Below, piece by piece: positions 26,200-34,757 of a stretch of 64,000 bases of DNA (position 1 is its first letter; each line of letters opens with the position of its first letter). The stretch is taken from the NCBI GenBank assembly GCA_016713885.1, contig JADJOF010000006.1, positions 186,001-250,000 of the forward strand, read 5' to 3'. Origin of the DNA: Bdellovibrionales bacterium. Lineage in GTDB: Bacteria > Bdellovibrionota > Bdellovibrionia > Bdellovibrionales > JAMPXM01. The notes under the pieces were generated by a model, which ran no database searches, had not been told where the DNA came from, and saw only the letters and a list, made by a program, of their open reading frames with translations. A program made the translations under genes and the position numbers.

Positions 26200-27300
26200 T
26201 TACACGCTTAAACGCCCCAACGCCCGCGAGATCGCCTTTTCAATGAGGCTTACGCCTGAGGCCTCAAGCCGGTCGCGCCAGCTTCGGGCCGGCTGCCACT
26301 TGACTTGAAAAACATCCATCCCGTGCTCGTGCCGAGCGCGATCGATGAACTCATCGCTCGTCATCAAGCGATCGATCAGCTTCACGCTCACAGCATCTTG
26401 ACCGTGCCAGATATCGCCCTGGGTAACTGCTTCGATATCAAGGCCCGGGCGATAGCGATGGACGTGGTCCTTAAAGAGACGGTGCGTATCGGCCAATTGT
26501 TTCTTGAAAGTTTGGATCCCGTCGTCGCTGAGTGGGCCAAGCAAACTCACAGGGCGTTTGTTGTTTCCGGCGGTCAGTTCCAGAACGTCGACATCAAAAC
26601 GTTTGAGCAGGCGGTGAATATTGGGCACCTGGCCAACGACGCCAATCGAACCGATCACCGCAAAGGGAGCCGCGATGATCTCGCTTGCGACAACAGCCAT
26701 CATATAGCCGCCGCTGGCGGCGATCTCGTCGATTGCGACGGTGACTTTGAGTCCCGCGTGGCGAATGCGTTCCACCTGGGCTGCGGCATGGCCATAGCCG
26801 GTGACGGTCCCGCCGGGGCTATCGATTCGCAAAAGGATCTCGTCGACTGGGGCTACAGGAGTCTGGCCGGGAGTTTGGCCGGCACTGCTGCTGCCACCGC
26901 CATTGGCCGCGACTTCAAGAACCGAGGTGATCTCGTTTCTCAGGCACTCTACACCTGAGGCTGCCATGTCGCCTTTGAAGTCGATAACCCAAAGGCGGTT
27001 TTTCTCGGTGCGAGCTTCAATCCGATAGTTCTCTAACTCTCGGTCGGCCTTTAAGCGCGCTTTGAGTTCTTTCTTGGATAAGAAAAAAGACTCCAGCGTT
27101 CGCTTGCGGTCGATCCACTCGTCGTTGAGTGAGCGGGCTTCGAGTCGCGCTTGTGGGCGAGCGCGAAGGCCGGCGATAGAGAACAGGGCCATCAACCCTG
27201 CAACAGCGCCAAGAATGACGAGCAGAACAATGGCGGCCTGGAGAAGGAAGGTCAGCGTTTCGGGGGCCACTTTATTAAAAAGCTCAGCGATTGAAATCAT
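26200..27300 (-). CDS. sohB: Signal peptide peptidase-like protease SohB (S49)
   Basis: 366 residues, inner-membrane anchored by TM 15-40 (LLQAAIVLLVILGAVAGLMALF), active part in the periplasm. S49 motifs: RIDSPGGTVTGYGHAAAQ, the nucleophile Ser in IAASGGYMMA, IGSIGVVG, and the general-base Lys in NNKRPVSLLG. The tail QLADTHRLFKDHVHRYRPGLDIEAVTQGDIWHG is SohB-specific. It degrades membrane-bound signal peptides or small proteins. A Gly/Ser/Pro-rich insert (ANGGGSSSAGQTPGQTP) sits before the S49 core. Confidence 0.9.
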   Translation of the reverse strand: MISIAELFNKVAPETLTFLLQAAIVLLVILGAVAGLMALFSIAGLRARPQARLEARSLNDEWIDRKRTLESFFLSKKELKARLKADRELENYRIEARTEKNRLWVIDFKGDMAASGVECLRNEITSVLEVAANGGGSSSAGQTPGQTPVAPVDEILLRIDSPGGTVTGYGHAAAQVERIRHAGLKVTVAIDEIAASGGYMMAVVASEIIAAPFAVIGSIGVVGQVPNIHRLLKRFDVDVLELTAGNNKRPVSLLGPLSDDGIQTFKKQLADTHRLFKDHVHRYRPGLDIEAVTQGDIWHGQDAVSVKLIDRLMTSDEFIDRARHEHGMDVFQVKWQPARSWRDRLEASGVSLIEKAISRALGRLSV

Positions 27301-27393
27301 GCAGTCACCCTACCGCGATTAATGTCCAGTTCCAAACGTCTAGTTTGGTTGGAGTTTGATCGACGATCCAACAGTCATACTTGGAATGTTCCG

Positions 27394-27918
27394 ATGAGAG
27401 AAATGATGAATTGCGTCGTGCAGCTTGGCATCAGCATCAGCTTCGTCATTTCGATTTTCGTGCCGCTTGTGGCGAGCGCGGGCTCGACCGCGACCTATGA
27501 AAATCAGCTTGTCGATCGCTGGGTTGATTTTGAGAAAATTCAAAAAGACCGAGCGCGCAGCAAAGCTCAAGATGAGAGAGAGCTCGAGGAGATTCGCGAA
27601 CGTCGGCGTGAGCGTCTGGCTCGCGAGGAAGCCTTGCGTGTTCAGCATGTCGAAAAAATGAAGCGCTATTCGATGGAAGAAGCTGAGCGACTCGAAGCTG
27701 AGAATGAAAAGTCTGCTGATGGCGTCGATCGAAAGCGGGATCAAGAGCGCCTTGAGCAGATCCGTAGCCGCGACAAGCTTATGGAGCTTGAACGTCGGAT
27801 TGGTCACATCGATTCAAATCTTGAATACGACATCGACATGGTTCGTGAGCCCGAGTCAAAGACCTCGTGGTCGGACTTTAAACCCAGTTCGGCAGGAGAG
27901 GGCCGGGAGAGCTTTTAA
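27394..27918 (+). CDS. Secreted coiled-coil protein of unknown function
   Basis: From the ATG at 27394: signal peptide (MNCVVQLGISISFVISIFVPLVASA) followed by a highly charged helix rich in Glu/Arg (DERELEEIRERRRERLAREEAL, ERRIGHIDSNLEYDID) that should form a long periplasmic coiled coil. An upstream ATG at 27322 would place the hydrophobic segment internally, so it is less likely. No family recognised. The DUF3307 gene starts shortly after its stop. Confidence 0.6.
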   Translation: MREMMNCVVQLGISISFVISIFVPLVASAGSTATYENQLVDRWVDFEKIQKDRARSKAQDERELEEIRERRRERLAREEALRVQHVEKMKRYSMEEAERLEAENEKSADGVDRKRDQERLEQIRSRDKLMELERRIGHIDSNLEYDIDMVREPESKTSWSDFKPSSAGEGRESF

Positions 27919-27952
27919 TATCTTGGAACAACAACATGAGCTCTTACAGCAG

Positions 27953-28315
27953 ATGTTCGTTTTGGCGGTCGTGTTTCAGGTGAAACACTTCGTGGCCGAC
28001 TTTCCGTTGCAGACGCGCTACATGCTGCAAAAAACGGCGGCGAGCTGGGCCTTCATGCGACCGCTTGGGCTTCACTGTTTTATTCATGCGGCACTGACTC
28101 TCGCGATCGCGGCTTGGATTCGTCCCGAACTTTGGTGGCTGGCACTTGTTGATTTTGGAACTCATTTTATCATGGACCGAGTCAAATCGGGGCCGCGCTA
28201 TCTTGGCCGCTACTCGAATCCACAGACATCGGCTTTTTGGCTTGCGCTTGGCTTTGATCAGATGGCCCATCACATCACCCATCTATGGATTGCTTGGAAA
28301 CTCCTTGGCGGGTGA
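27953..28315 (+). CDS. DUF3307 family membrane protein
   Basis: About 120 residues with three to four hydrophobic helices. The DUF3307 pattern is clear: FQVKHFVADFPLQTRYMLQK at the start, LHCFIHAALTLAIA in the middle, and DFGTHFIMDRVK and LGFDQMAHHITHLW at the end, giving several conserved His/Asp in the membrane. The role is unknown; the family occurs as a stand-alone inner-membrane protein. A TTG start at 27923 would add ten residues. Its 3' end overlaps the opposite-strand hydrolase by 33 bases. Confidence 0.75.
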   Translation: MFVLAVVFQVKHFVADFPLQTRYMLQKTAASWAFMRPLGLHCFIHAALTLAIAAWIRPELWWLALVDFGTHFIMDRVKSGPRYLGRYSNPQTSAFWLALGFDQMAHHITHLWIAWKLLGG

Positions 28316-29205
28316 CTCCATCACCTGAGCTGTGCGACGGCGGATTTGGTCGTCGGCAAGAGCATTCACATGCCCTAAGGCATCTGTCGTCATCCTCAGT
28401 TTAGGTCCCGGATAGGCTTCGTATAGCAGATCGCCCTGTCGATAGGAAACGACGGGATCGTTTGTCGAGTGCAGAAAGAGCGCGCGCATGTTTTTAAATG
28501 CGGCCCTTGTTTTGTCCGATTCAAGAATAGGACCTGCGCCGAGCGCGTTTGAGACCAGTGCGTAGCCAAGTGGTTGGAGCGGCCAGAGGAACCAAACTGA
28601 GCCGAGCTTCTCTTTTGCAATCGAGCGGAACGAATAGAAGCTTGAGTCGAGGATGAGAAGCGAGAGGCTTGGCGGTTGGTACTCGGAGAGTGCGGCGATG
28701 GCGATGTTTCCGCCAAGGCTTTGGCCGAAAACAACAAGCGGCTTTCCGATTTCTGAGGCCAGCGCTTCGGCGAATTGGAGAGCTGCGATTCCATCTTCTT
28801 TGACGCCGCTGAGTTTGCTTGGTGAACCCTCAGAGTCGCCGTAGCCGCGATAGTCGAATGTGATCACGTCCCAACCTTCAAACAGGAGCCAGATCATAAA
28901 GCGATAGTGGCTTGTCATATTCTCGGCGTTTCCATGAAACTGCAGAGCGACTCCTTTTTAGGAATCACCGGATGCTTTCCGTATTGTTTGATATTGGCAG
29001 TGGAATCAAAGACCCAAGCTTTGAGTGGGGTTCCATCTTTTGATGTGAGCGTTTTGGTCGTGGCAATAAGGCGATCGAGCTCAAGATACGGATAGCGAGT
29101 GTGCGTCGGTTGAAAAAACAGACTTGTGCAGCCCGCTGTGGCGAGAAGGACAATCGCGATCAGCAGTTTTAAAAGAGAATGTGCTGGTAGATTTGTGCGC
29201 TCCAC
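28283..29205 (-). CDS. Alpha/beta-hydrolase lipoprotein (one-base frameshift)
   Basis: Signal peptide with lipobox ATAGC-TS (Cys near residue 26), then the substrate-entry region ending GKHPVIPKK. There one base is missing in the CCTTTTT run at 28953-28959. The next frame gives GVALQFHGNAENMTSHY (oxyanion HGNAEN), DYRGYGDSEG, nucleophile Ser in VFGQSLGGN, Asp in HSTNDPVV and His in DALGHVNAL, so the catalytic triad is complete. YqjL/Bem46-like serine hydrolase anchored to a membrane; substrate unknown. It starts 37 bases inside the DUF4105 gene. Confidence 0.82.
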
Positions 29206-31103
29206 TCTCGGTTGTCCTTTCCATCAATCAAATGATCGCGCCCAACGAGGCGAATCTCCATGTTCATTGTCAGCGCTTGAACCAGTTGCGCCTCAAGCCA
29301 ATCTGTTCGCGGGCCACCGTTGAGCGGGAAGTGGATGCCACCGTCGAGGCCAACGCGGGTTGTTACGTTCGGAAACCAGCTTGCTGTCAGGCGTGGCCCT
29401 AGGCTCATCGGCGTTTGTTTAGCGAGATCGGGATTTGAGAGCATCTCGCCGTCGACGAGGGCTGAGATCCAAAGCGGTGATCGATGCGAACCGATATCGA
29501 CGGTCGTCCCGAGGCCGCCGTTGACATAGGGTCCAAGTGAAGTCGAGAGCCACGGTTCTTTCAAACCAAACGAAGCGCGCCAGGTGATGGGGGCAAAAAA
29601 GCGACTGCGCGGTTGAGCCGAAAAAATATCGAGCAGGGCCAGTTCGCGCACCGATGGAGTCTTTCTTGGCTGGCCGTCGGTATCAATCGGAATGTCAATC
29701 TTTGTACGCAACACCTCAAGCGTCGTTCCGCGAAGGTAGCCTTCGTCCCGCGAGAGTCTATCATGGTAGGCAAATCGAAACTGAAGCCCAAGGCGCCTGG
29801 CGAGACCTGTCGCCGTGTCGTAGTGATCGATACTGAGGCCGACACGGCCGGGATCATGTCCCTCTTCGGGACGAGTGGGGCGCGGGATCACTCGCTCTTG
29901 AGTTTGCGCTCCTGTTGCTGCGCGCTCGCCGCGGAGCTGATGATTGATCGGTTCAAAGTCGTTTGGATTTTTCGCAGCAAGTACGGCTCCGTAGTCCAGA
30001 GCAAGATCGAGTGCGGTCACTTGGCTTGCGAGCGATTGTTTGCGATTTTCAGTCAAAGCCGTGGTTCTTGTCCCGGTGTCGAGGCTCGTGAGCGCCTTGG
30101 CCAGTCGAAGCTCGTCGCGCGTTGCCGCTACAGCTTGATTTTGAAACAGCGTTTGCAGCGCTGGGCGATATCGGATATCGCCGATCAGATTTGGAATGGC
30201 AGTGAGGACGCGTACGCTGTCAGCTGGTATCACCTGATACCAGAACTGATCCATCGCTGAGAGATCGGGCTTTGCGGCCTCGAGCGCTCCAAGAAGGTGA
30301 TAGGAGCAGTTCTCATCCAAGAAGTAGTAGTCAAAGGACGTGCGTTCGAGTTCGAAGAGATGGTCGATAAAAAAATCGAGTTCGTCTTGCGTGAGATTGA
30401 GGGTGTACTCCCAAAGATCGCGCCCCTCGAGGTTGGCGTACTCGCGAAGTGTTTGATGAAAGGGTTGGAGAGTGAAGTGACCTTGGTAGCCGCCGGTAAG
30501 ACCGAGGACAGCAAACGGGACTCCGCCGTCGGTACCTGTCTCGGCAGCGAAGTTGACGCCGTAGTCGAGAAGATCGCGGCCATCGCGGTTGTGTCGTGAG
30601 CGGAACTTGAGAAACGTATGTCCAAACATGCTGGCGGCGTTGCCGAGATAGGCCGACGCAAAGATGAGGCTTACGCCTTCAGCGCCGAGTTGCTCTTTCC
30701 ACTTCTTTCGTTCGGTGCAGGGCTGCGGAGTCAGTGCCGTTTCAATTTTAAGTTTGTTTTTAGCCCACTGGAAGCGTGCTGGGAACAAGCACTGAGGATG
30801 TTCATCGGGTTTGGTTATTGGTGGAGAAAAGAACGCTCGAAGTGTCGCCTCAAGTTCGGCTCGCGGGTCGGTTTTCCCATTCGGAGCGAGAAAGAGCGCC
30901 GGGCCGTCGGCTTCGCTCAAATACTCTGAGCGAAACTGTCGACCGATCAGTCCGCGTTTTTTCCAATGTCCCAGCCGCAGCCACTGCGGGTCGTGAGCCG
31001 CATCGCTTTTGAGTGCGCTCTCAATCCACTGATCGGAACTGTCAGAGGCGATGCTGATGAGCGGCAGAAGCGGGAAGAGGAGAATCAGGAAAACATAGCG
31101 CAT
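29169..31103 (-). CDS. DUF4105 (Lnb N-terminal periplasmic domain) outer-membrane protein
   Basis: About 644 residues from the ATG at 31103; a signal peptide (YVFLILLFPLLPLISIA) leads to a DUF4105 domain. Its papain-like catalytic features are LGNAASMFGHTFLKF (His) and LDENCSYHLLGAL (Cys), in circularly permuted order. The C-terminal 200 residues are beta-rich with alternating hydrophobics (WRASFGLKEPWLSTSLGPYVNGGLG) and end in HILF, as in outer-membrane barrels. Possibly a periplasmic cysteine hydrolase tethered to the outer membrane. Substrate unknown. Confidence 0.8.
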   Translation of the reverse strand: MRYVFLILLFPLLPLISIASDSSDQWIESALKSDAAHDPQWLRLGHWKKRGLIGRQFRSEYLSEADGPALFLAPNGKTDPRAELEATLRAFFSPPITKPDEHPQCLFPARFQWAKNKLKIETALTPQPCTERKKWKEQLGAEGVSLIFASAYLGNAASMFGHTFLKFRSRHNRDGRDLLDYGVNFAAETGTDGGVPFAVLGLTGGYQGHFTLQPFHQTLREYANLEGRDLWEYTLNLTQDELDFFIDHLFELERTSFDYYFLDENCSYHLLGALEAAKPDLSAMDQFWYQVIPADSVRVLTAIPNLIGDIRYRPALQTLFQNQAVAATRDELRLAKALTSLDTGTRTTALTENRKQSLASQVTALDLALDYGAVLAAKNPNDFEPINHQLRGERAATGAQTQERVIPRPTRPEEGHDPGRVGLSIDHYDTATGLARRLGLQFRFAYHDRLSRDEGYLRGTTLEVLRTKIDIPIDTDGQPRKTPSVRELALLDIFSAQPRSRFFAPITWRASFGLKEPWLSTSLGPYVNGGLGTTVDIGSHRSPLWISALVDGEMLSNPDLAKQTPMSLGPRLTASWFPNVTTRVGLDGGIHFPLNGGPRTDWLEAQLVQALTMNMEIRLVGRDHLIDGKDNREWSAQIYQHILF

Positions 31104-31143
31104 GCGCCGTTCAGTCAAGCCTGAGCACGCGGTGGATTCAAGT

Positions 31144-31175
31144 CAAAAAAAAGCTTGAGTCTTTCGACTCAAGCT
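31144..31175 (-). terminator. Rho-independent terminator of the DUF3015 gene
   Basis: A perfect 10-bp stem AGCTTGAGTC/GACTCAAGCT (31152-31161 and 31166-31175) with a TTTC loop. The plus-strand A run at 31145-31152 becomes the U tract for minus-strand transcription, 44 bases after the DUF3015 stop. Confidence 0.85.
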
Positions 31176-31218
31176 CTCTTCTCTGACAGGAACAGGTCAG
31201 GAACCCGTTCGCTATCAA

Positions 31219-31692
31219 TTAGTTTGTGTGGCAAGCAGAAACAACGGTTGAAGCCTGGAGGTTCTGAACCATCTCAGTCACGCTTGTTTGTGCAGTTGGC
31301 AAGATCTTGCCGTAGTTGGCTTGAGCTGCTTTTGCGAACTCGTTACGTGAAGTTGCAGTTTCGCAACCGTAAAGAGCAGCAAGTGTGTTCAGCTTTTCGC
31401 CTTGGCCTTTCGCCATTTCGCGGCTCAGGTCGTCTTTGTTTACTTCTGTGAAGTACTGAACAGCCTTCTCAGTCATAACCAGGTTTTGCGCTTTGCAGTT
31501 CGAAGTACCAGTCGAGATACCGAAAGTCTGCGAACCGAAAGAACCGTTAGTTGTTGCAGCAAGAACCTGCATCACTTTTGAATTCTCTTGGATGATCATG
31601 CTGCCAAGACCGCAACCTGAGTCCTGAGCCATAGCACCTTGAGAAACGAATCCAACTGCTGCAACTACTGCCATACGAGCAAACATACGCAT
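31219..31692 (-). CDS. DUF3015 family secreted protein
   Basis: 157 residues; start ATG at 31692 after AAGGGAGT. Signal peptide MRMFARMAVVAAVGFVSQGAMA. The mature N-terminus DSGCGLGSMIIQENSKVMQVLAATTNGSFGSQTFGISTGTSNC is the DUF3015 core; further Cys in ALYGCETATSRNEF and VVSACHTN suggest disulphides. Function unknown. With a recognisable promoter, good Shine-Dalgarno and strong terminator it looks like a highly expressed monocistronic gene. Confidence 0.88.
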   Translation of the reverse strand: MRMFARMAVVAAVGFVSQGAMAQDSGCGLGSMIIQENSKVMQVLAATTNGSFGSQTFGISTGTSNCKAQNLVMTEKAVQYFTEVNKDDLSREMAKGQGEKLNTLAALYGCETATSRNEFAKAAQANYGKILPTAQTSVTEMVQNLQASTVVSACHTN

Positions 31693-31741
31693 AGAAATAC
31701 TCCCTTCATGCGTGAGAACCTCATCATTGAGGAACTCTGTA

Positions 31742-31771
31742 AAATTAGTACTTGAATTAGACATTGATCAA
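31742..31771 (-). promoter_or_regulatory. Candidate promoter of the DUF3015 gene
   Basis: On the minus strand, TTGATC (31771-31766), an 18-base spacer and TAATTT (31747-31742), about 50 bases before the start codon. The leader holds a small hairpin, CCTCA-ATGA-TGAGG. Prediction by eye. Confidence 0.45.
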
Positions 31772-32050
31772 ATGCCTCCGGCTAGGAAATAAACAGAGTT
31801 CGCGGCGAAATACCGATAGGCGTTCGTCGAGATGCTTGGCAATTAAGCATCGGCCAGGTCGAGGTCGAGTCGAAAAGTCACCGTTTGTTTGCCACCTGTT
31901 GGACGTCAGAACCGAATTTCAGGTCCTGCGCCGCTCCAAGATGCCGTCAAACCTCGAAAAATGAGGGCAAGCACAGCTCGATGTGCACTCTTGGTCGATT
32001 TTATCGGAATGATCGCCGCCAGAAAGCCGAAACCTTCTTTCTTGACATTA
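31772..32050. other. Intergenic stretch without a supported gene
   Basis: Between the DUF3015 promoter and the toxin-antitoxin operator. Short plus-strand frames here (to 31964 and 32170) are Arg-rich with no signal, motif or ribosome-binding site. Nothing further is seen. Confidence 0.5.
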
Positions 32051-32074
32051 CTTAAAGAATATATTACCTTTAAG
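32051..32074 (+). promoter_or_regulatory. Putative toxin-antitoxin operator palindrome
   Basis: CTTAAAG (32051-32057) and CTTTAAG (32068-32074) form a perfect 7-bp inverted repeat around an A+T-rich 10-base centre, ending two bases before the toxin ATG. Such sites upstream of toxin-antitoxin genes are typical binding sites of the HTH antitoxin. No Shine-Dalgarno fits between the repeat and the ATG. Confidence 0.5.
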
Positions 32075-32076
32075 TT

Positions 32077-32358
32077 ATGTGGCTTGTTGAAATTGCCAAA
32101 CCGACTGAGAAAGAACTTAAACGAGCCCCGATGGAAGTTCGTGACGCGTTCGATGCTTGGAAGAATTTGATAGAGCAGTATGGCCCCTTGGGTATTCAAA
32201 AAATCAATGGTTACTGGGATCATGCTCTGAAAGGCGAATGGAAGGGGGCGAGGGCCTCCTCTCTCAATCGCCAATGGCGTGTGATTTATGTGATAGAAGA
32301 TCGAGCGGTTAAGATCTTGGTTTTGAAAGTAACGCCGCATGACTATCGGAGGAAATGA
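32077..32358 (+). CDS. RelE/HigB-like mRNA interferase toxin
   Basis: 93 residues with the RelE-fold pattern: an N-terminal strand MWLVEIA, helices, then GYWDHALKGEWKGARASSLNRQWRVIYVI and VLKVTPHDYRRK at the end. The basic/aromatic residues (R, H, Y near the C-terminus) are where RelE-type ribonucleases hold catalytic residues. It would cleave mRNA on the ribosome. The toxin-first order and 4-base overlap with an XRE antitoxin match HigBA modules. No ribosome-binding site precedes the ATG. Confidence 0.85.
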   Translation: MWLVEIAKPTEKELKRAPMEVRDAFDAWKNLIEQYGPLGIQKINGYWDHALKGEWKGARASSLNRQWRVIYVIEDRAVKILVLKVTPHDYRRK

Positions 32359-32648
32359 TGTCGAAAGGTAAAGCGGTAAAACAACTACTGAAGAGTGAAT
32401 TCATACCGGCAAAAAAGTACGGGAAATTGACGCCAGGCAAGGCGTTGAAAATCTACCGTGAACTGCAAAATCTTACTCAAGCGGAGTTGGCAAAAAAAGC
32501 GGGTTTGAAGCAGGCCACCATCTCTTCGCTTGAGCATGATCGAATCGCGATGGGCATCGATCGTGCCAAAGCGTTAGCGGTTGCATTGCAGGTACATCCC
32601 TCCGTATTGGCGTTTGCCGATTGGGATGCCGGCGTCGGCGCGGCATAA
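32355..32648 (+). CDS. XRE-family HTH antitoxin (HigA-like)
   Basis: 97 residues. An XRE helix-turn-helix occupies residues about 30-85: ALKIYRELQNLTQAELAKKAGLKQATISSLEHDRI, then RAKALAVALQVHPSVLAF. The N-terminal region (VKQLLKSEFIPAKKYG) is probably the toxin-binding arm. It neutralises the upstream toxin and likely represses the operon at the palindrome. Overlaps the toxin stop (ATGATG). Confidence 0.88.
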   Translation: MMSKGKAVKQLLKSEFIPAKKYGKLTPGKALKIYRELQNLTQAELAKKAGLKQATISSLEHDRIAMGIDRAKALAVALQVHPSVLAFADWDAGVGAA

Positions 32649-32674
32649 ATGAACACGAGACTGAATTGTCGTCG

Positions 32675-33193
32675 TCACTTGTGCGCGAAATCACTCCGAG
32701 GGCAGGGATTTCCTTTTCCGTATTGTGAGTCGTAGCACTGGTTGAATTCATTCCAAATCATCATAAATTGTATGGTCCTGCCGTTACTTCGAAATGTCCC
32801 TAAGCCAGGGAAACGATAAGTCCTTTTCTCGATTGAGCGGGGTTCGTTTAGGTCGCCCATGCCGCCTATTGAAATCGTTCTTCCCTTCTTCAGTATTTTT
32901 CCAATTTCAGCGACTTGTTCAAGGCAATCATCTTTGTCCAAAACACTGCCTTGGCTCGCTGTCAGCACGGTGTCTTTTTCGTCTAGGACATGAATCATAA
33001 ATCCATAGGGGTTCTGGATGTCCCCCGAGTAGTCGGAGATATACTCGCATTCGAGTAAGACCCGATCGGGAGTGAAAACAAGCTCGTTCTTAAGACCTCT
33101 CCACGGTACGACTCGATAGTGCGACGTCGAGCAGCCAATGAGAAAAGGTAGAAAGGTGAGCCAGTAGAGACTACTTCTTCTTAAGCTCAGCAT
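32675..33193 (-). CDS. Hypothetical lipoprotein, possible immunity protein
   Basis: 172 residues; signal peptide with lipobox FLIGC-ST (Cys near residue 21). The mature part is mixed alpha/beta with Cys in LLECEYISDYSG, DKDDCLEQV and NQCYDSQYGKGNPCPR. I recognise no family. It overlaps the upstream SLT-domain gene by 23 bases, so the two are made together. Its periplasmic, lipid-anchored location is where an antidote to a peptidoglycan-cleaving protein would act; that role is inference. More A+T-rich than the surrounding chromosome. Confidence 0.65.
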   Translation of the reverse strand: MLSLRRSSLYWLTFLPFLIGCSTSHYRVVPWRGLKNELVFTPDRVLLECEYISDYSGDIQNPYGFMIHVLDEKDTVLTASQGSVLDKDDCLEQVAEIGKILKKGRTISIGGMGDLNEPRSIEKRTYRFPGLGTFRSNGRTIQFMMIWNEFNQCYDSQYGKGNPCPRSDFAHK

Positions 33194-33878
33194 AGTGTTT
33201 CCTAAACTTTTTAAGAGCAGAGTTTTTAAAGTCTGTTTTGCTTCTCAATAAGCCTTTATACTCAAGAATGATCTCCTCAGCATCCGCAGCGCGCCCCAGC
33301 TTTCCTTCAGCCAATCGTTTCTTTCGGAAAAGCCATCTTATTGCCATTGGGATATTGATACTGGGGTCTTTTAGGTCTTTCTTTCGGATGTCTTTGAAAA
33401 TAAATTCTTTAACCTCGCCGCTTGGGTCCTGAAGTGCTTTGAATGTTTCGAGAGTTATTTGAGTGATGCCGAGGGCTTTTTTGTTTTTTGGCGGATTTTC
33501 GATGAACTCTGACTCGCTTGCAATCAGGGCTTTGATCACATCGGGATCAAGGTAGGGGTCTGCACTGAACTTTCGGTTAAAGTAGTCAGTCCAAACTGCG
33601 ATGATGTCGTCGTAGTTGTCGCAGTTTTCAAAATCGAGTTTTTTCGATGATGGATAGATCAAAGCCTTGCGATCGTAATTTGTAAAAACCGAGTCGATTT
33701 CTTCTCGATTTAGATAGGTCCCATTTACCCGACGCAAATGCTGGTCTCTGATCGTGACCCCGGAGGGGTTTTTGTTGCTCACGGGAACATGCATTGGGTG
33801 TTCGTGAACATTGATGACATTTTGAAGAGTCTTTTTGTTTTTTCCCGCCATCAACTCATGATATGGACCCGGTTGCAA
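33171..33878 (-). CDS. SLT-domain (lytic transglycosylase-like) protein, possible secreted effector
   Basis: About 235 residues, TTG start, or 226 from MAGKNKK. No signal peptide. The N-terminal HEHPMHVPVSNKNPSGVTIRDQHLRRV is followed by NYDDIIAVWTDYFNRKF and a goose-lysozyme-like core: DPDVIKALIASESEF (catalytic Glu), ALGITQITLETF and DPSINIPMAIRWLFRKK. It should cleave peptidoglycan glycan strands. Lack of a Sec signal plus a coupled lipoprotein suggests an antibacterial effector delivered by another route (for example type VI secretion). No secretion genes are in the window. Confidence 0.75.
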   Translation of the reverse strand: MQPGPYHELMAGKNKKTLQNVINVHEHPMHVPVSNKNPSGVTIRDQHLRRVNGTYLNREEIDSVFTNYDRKALIYPSSKKLDFENCDNYDDIIAVWTDYFNRKFSADPYLDPDVIKALIASESEFIENPPKNKKALGITQITLETFKALQDPSGEVKEFIFKDIRKKDLKDPSINIPMAIRWLFRKKRLAEGKLGRAADAEEIILEYKGLLRSKTDFKNSALKKFRKHYAELKKK

Positions 33879-33921
33879 AAAATCATCTTGAAAACATTAG
33901 CGATTCATATACTGACAGAGC

Positions 33922-34752
33922 ATGCCAGAACTTCCCGAGGTCGAGAGTGTTAAACGAGGTTTAGCCAAAGAACTGGCGCTGCCGCTGGTTGTAACGGATG
34001 TCGAACTGCGACGGCCGGATCTACGGTTTCCATTTCCTCGGACTTTGCGCGCGCACCTGCGCGGGGCTCGGCTCGAATCGTTTCAGCGACGAGGCAAGTA
34101 CATCCTCTTTCGTTTTGATCGAGGTGTTTTGCTGACTCATCTTGGAATGACCGGCTCGTGGCGTTTGCAGAGTTCGCGCGATCCGCTTGAACTTCATGAC
34201 CACGTGGTTCTGACGTTTAGAAAGTCTGGCCGCTCGGCACTCGTTTACAATGATCCGCGGCGCTTTGGTTTTTTTGATTGGATCGATCGCGATCAATCGC
34301 TCGAAGCCAATCGCTTCCTCAAGCTGCTGGGGCCGGAGCCGCTCAGCTCTGACTTCTCGCCCGGTGTTCTCAAGAGTAAACTCAAAGCGCGCTCGGCTGC
34401 GGTTAAAGTTCTATTGATGGATGCGAAGGTCGTCGTTGGCGTCGGCAATATCTATGCGTCAGAGGCTCTGTTTCGGGCGGGCGTTCGTCCTTCCGCTCTG
34501 GGTAAGCGCATCACGTCAGCACAGTGTGAGCGAATTGTTGAATCGGTGAAGGCCGTGCTGCAGGAAGCGATTGAAAGCGGTGGCTCGACAATTCGAACTT
34601 ATCGTGGGGCCGACGGAAAGGCCGGCGACTTTCAATCACGACATTTTGTTTATGAGAGAAAAAACGAACCTTGCCGAGTCTGCGGGACGAAAATCAAGCA
34701 CATCGTTCAAGCCGGCCGCTCAACCTACTATTGTCCGACTTGTCAGAGGTAG
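33922..34752 (+). CDS. mutM: Formamidopyrimidine-DNA glycosylase
   Basis: 276 residues. MPELPEVE start gives the catalytic Pro2 and Glu; LTHLGMTGSWR, YNDPRRFGFF, GVGNIYASEALFRAGVRP (H2TH motif) and a C-terminal zinc finger with CRVCGTK and YYCPTCQR are all present. It removes 8-oxoguanine and nicks the abasic site in base-excision repair. Complete. A stem-loop repeat follows the stop. Confidence 0.96.
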   Translation: MPELPEVESVKRGLAKELALPLVVTDVELRRPDLRFPFPRTLRAHLRGARLESFQRRGKYILFRFDRGVLLTHLGMTGSWRLQSSRDPLELHDHVVLTFRKSGRSALVYNDPRRFGFFDWIDRDQSLEANRFLKLLGPEPLSSDFSPGVLKSKLKARSAAVKVLLMDAKVVVGVGNIYASEALFRAGVRPSALGKRITSAQCERIVESVKAVLQEAIESGGSTIRTYRGADGKAGDFQSRHFVYERKNEPCRVCGTKIKHIVQAGRSTYYCPTCQR

Positions 34753-34757
34753 CGTGA

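Noticed and set aside
31764..31964. Arg-rich 66-codon plus-strand frame
   Set aside because: No ribosome-binding site, no recognisable composition of a protein, overlaps the DUF3015 promoter.
32042..32065. TTGACA and TATATT upstream of the toxin as a promoter
   Set aside because: The spacer is only 12 bases, too short for a normal sigma-70 promoter.
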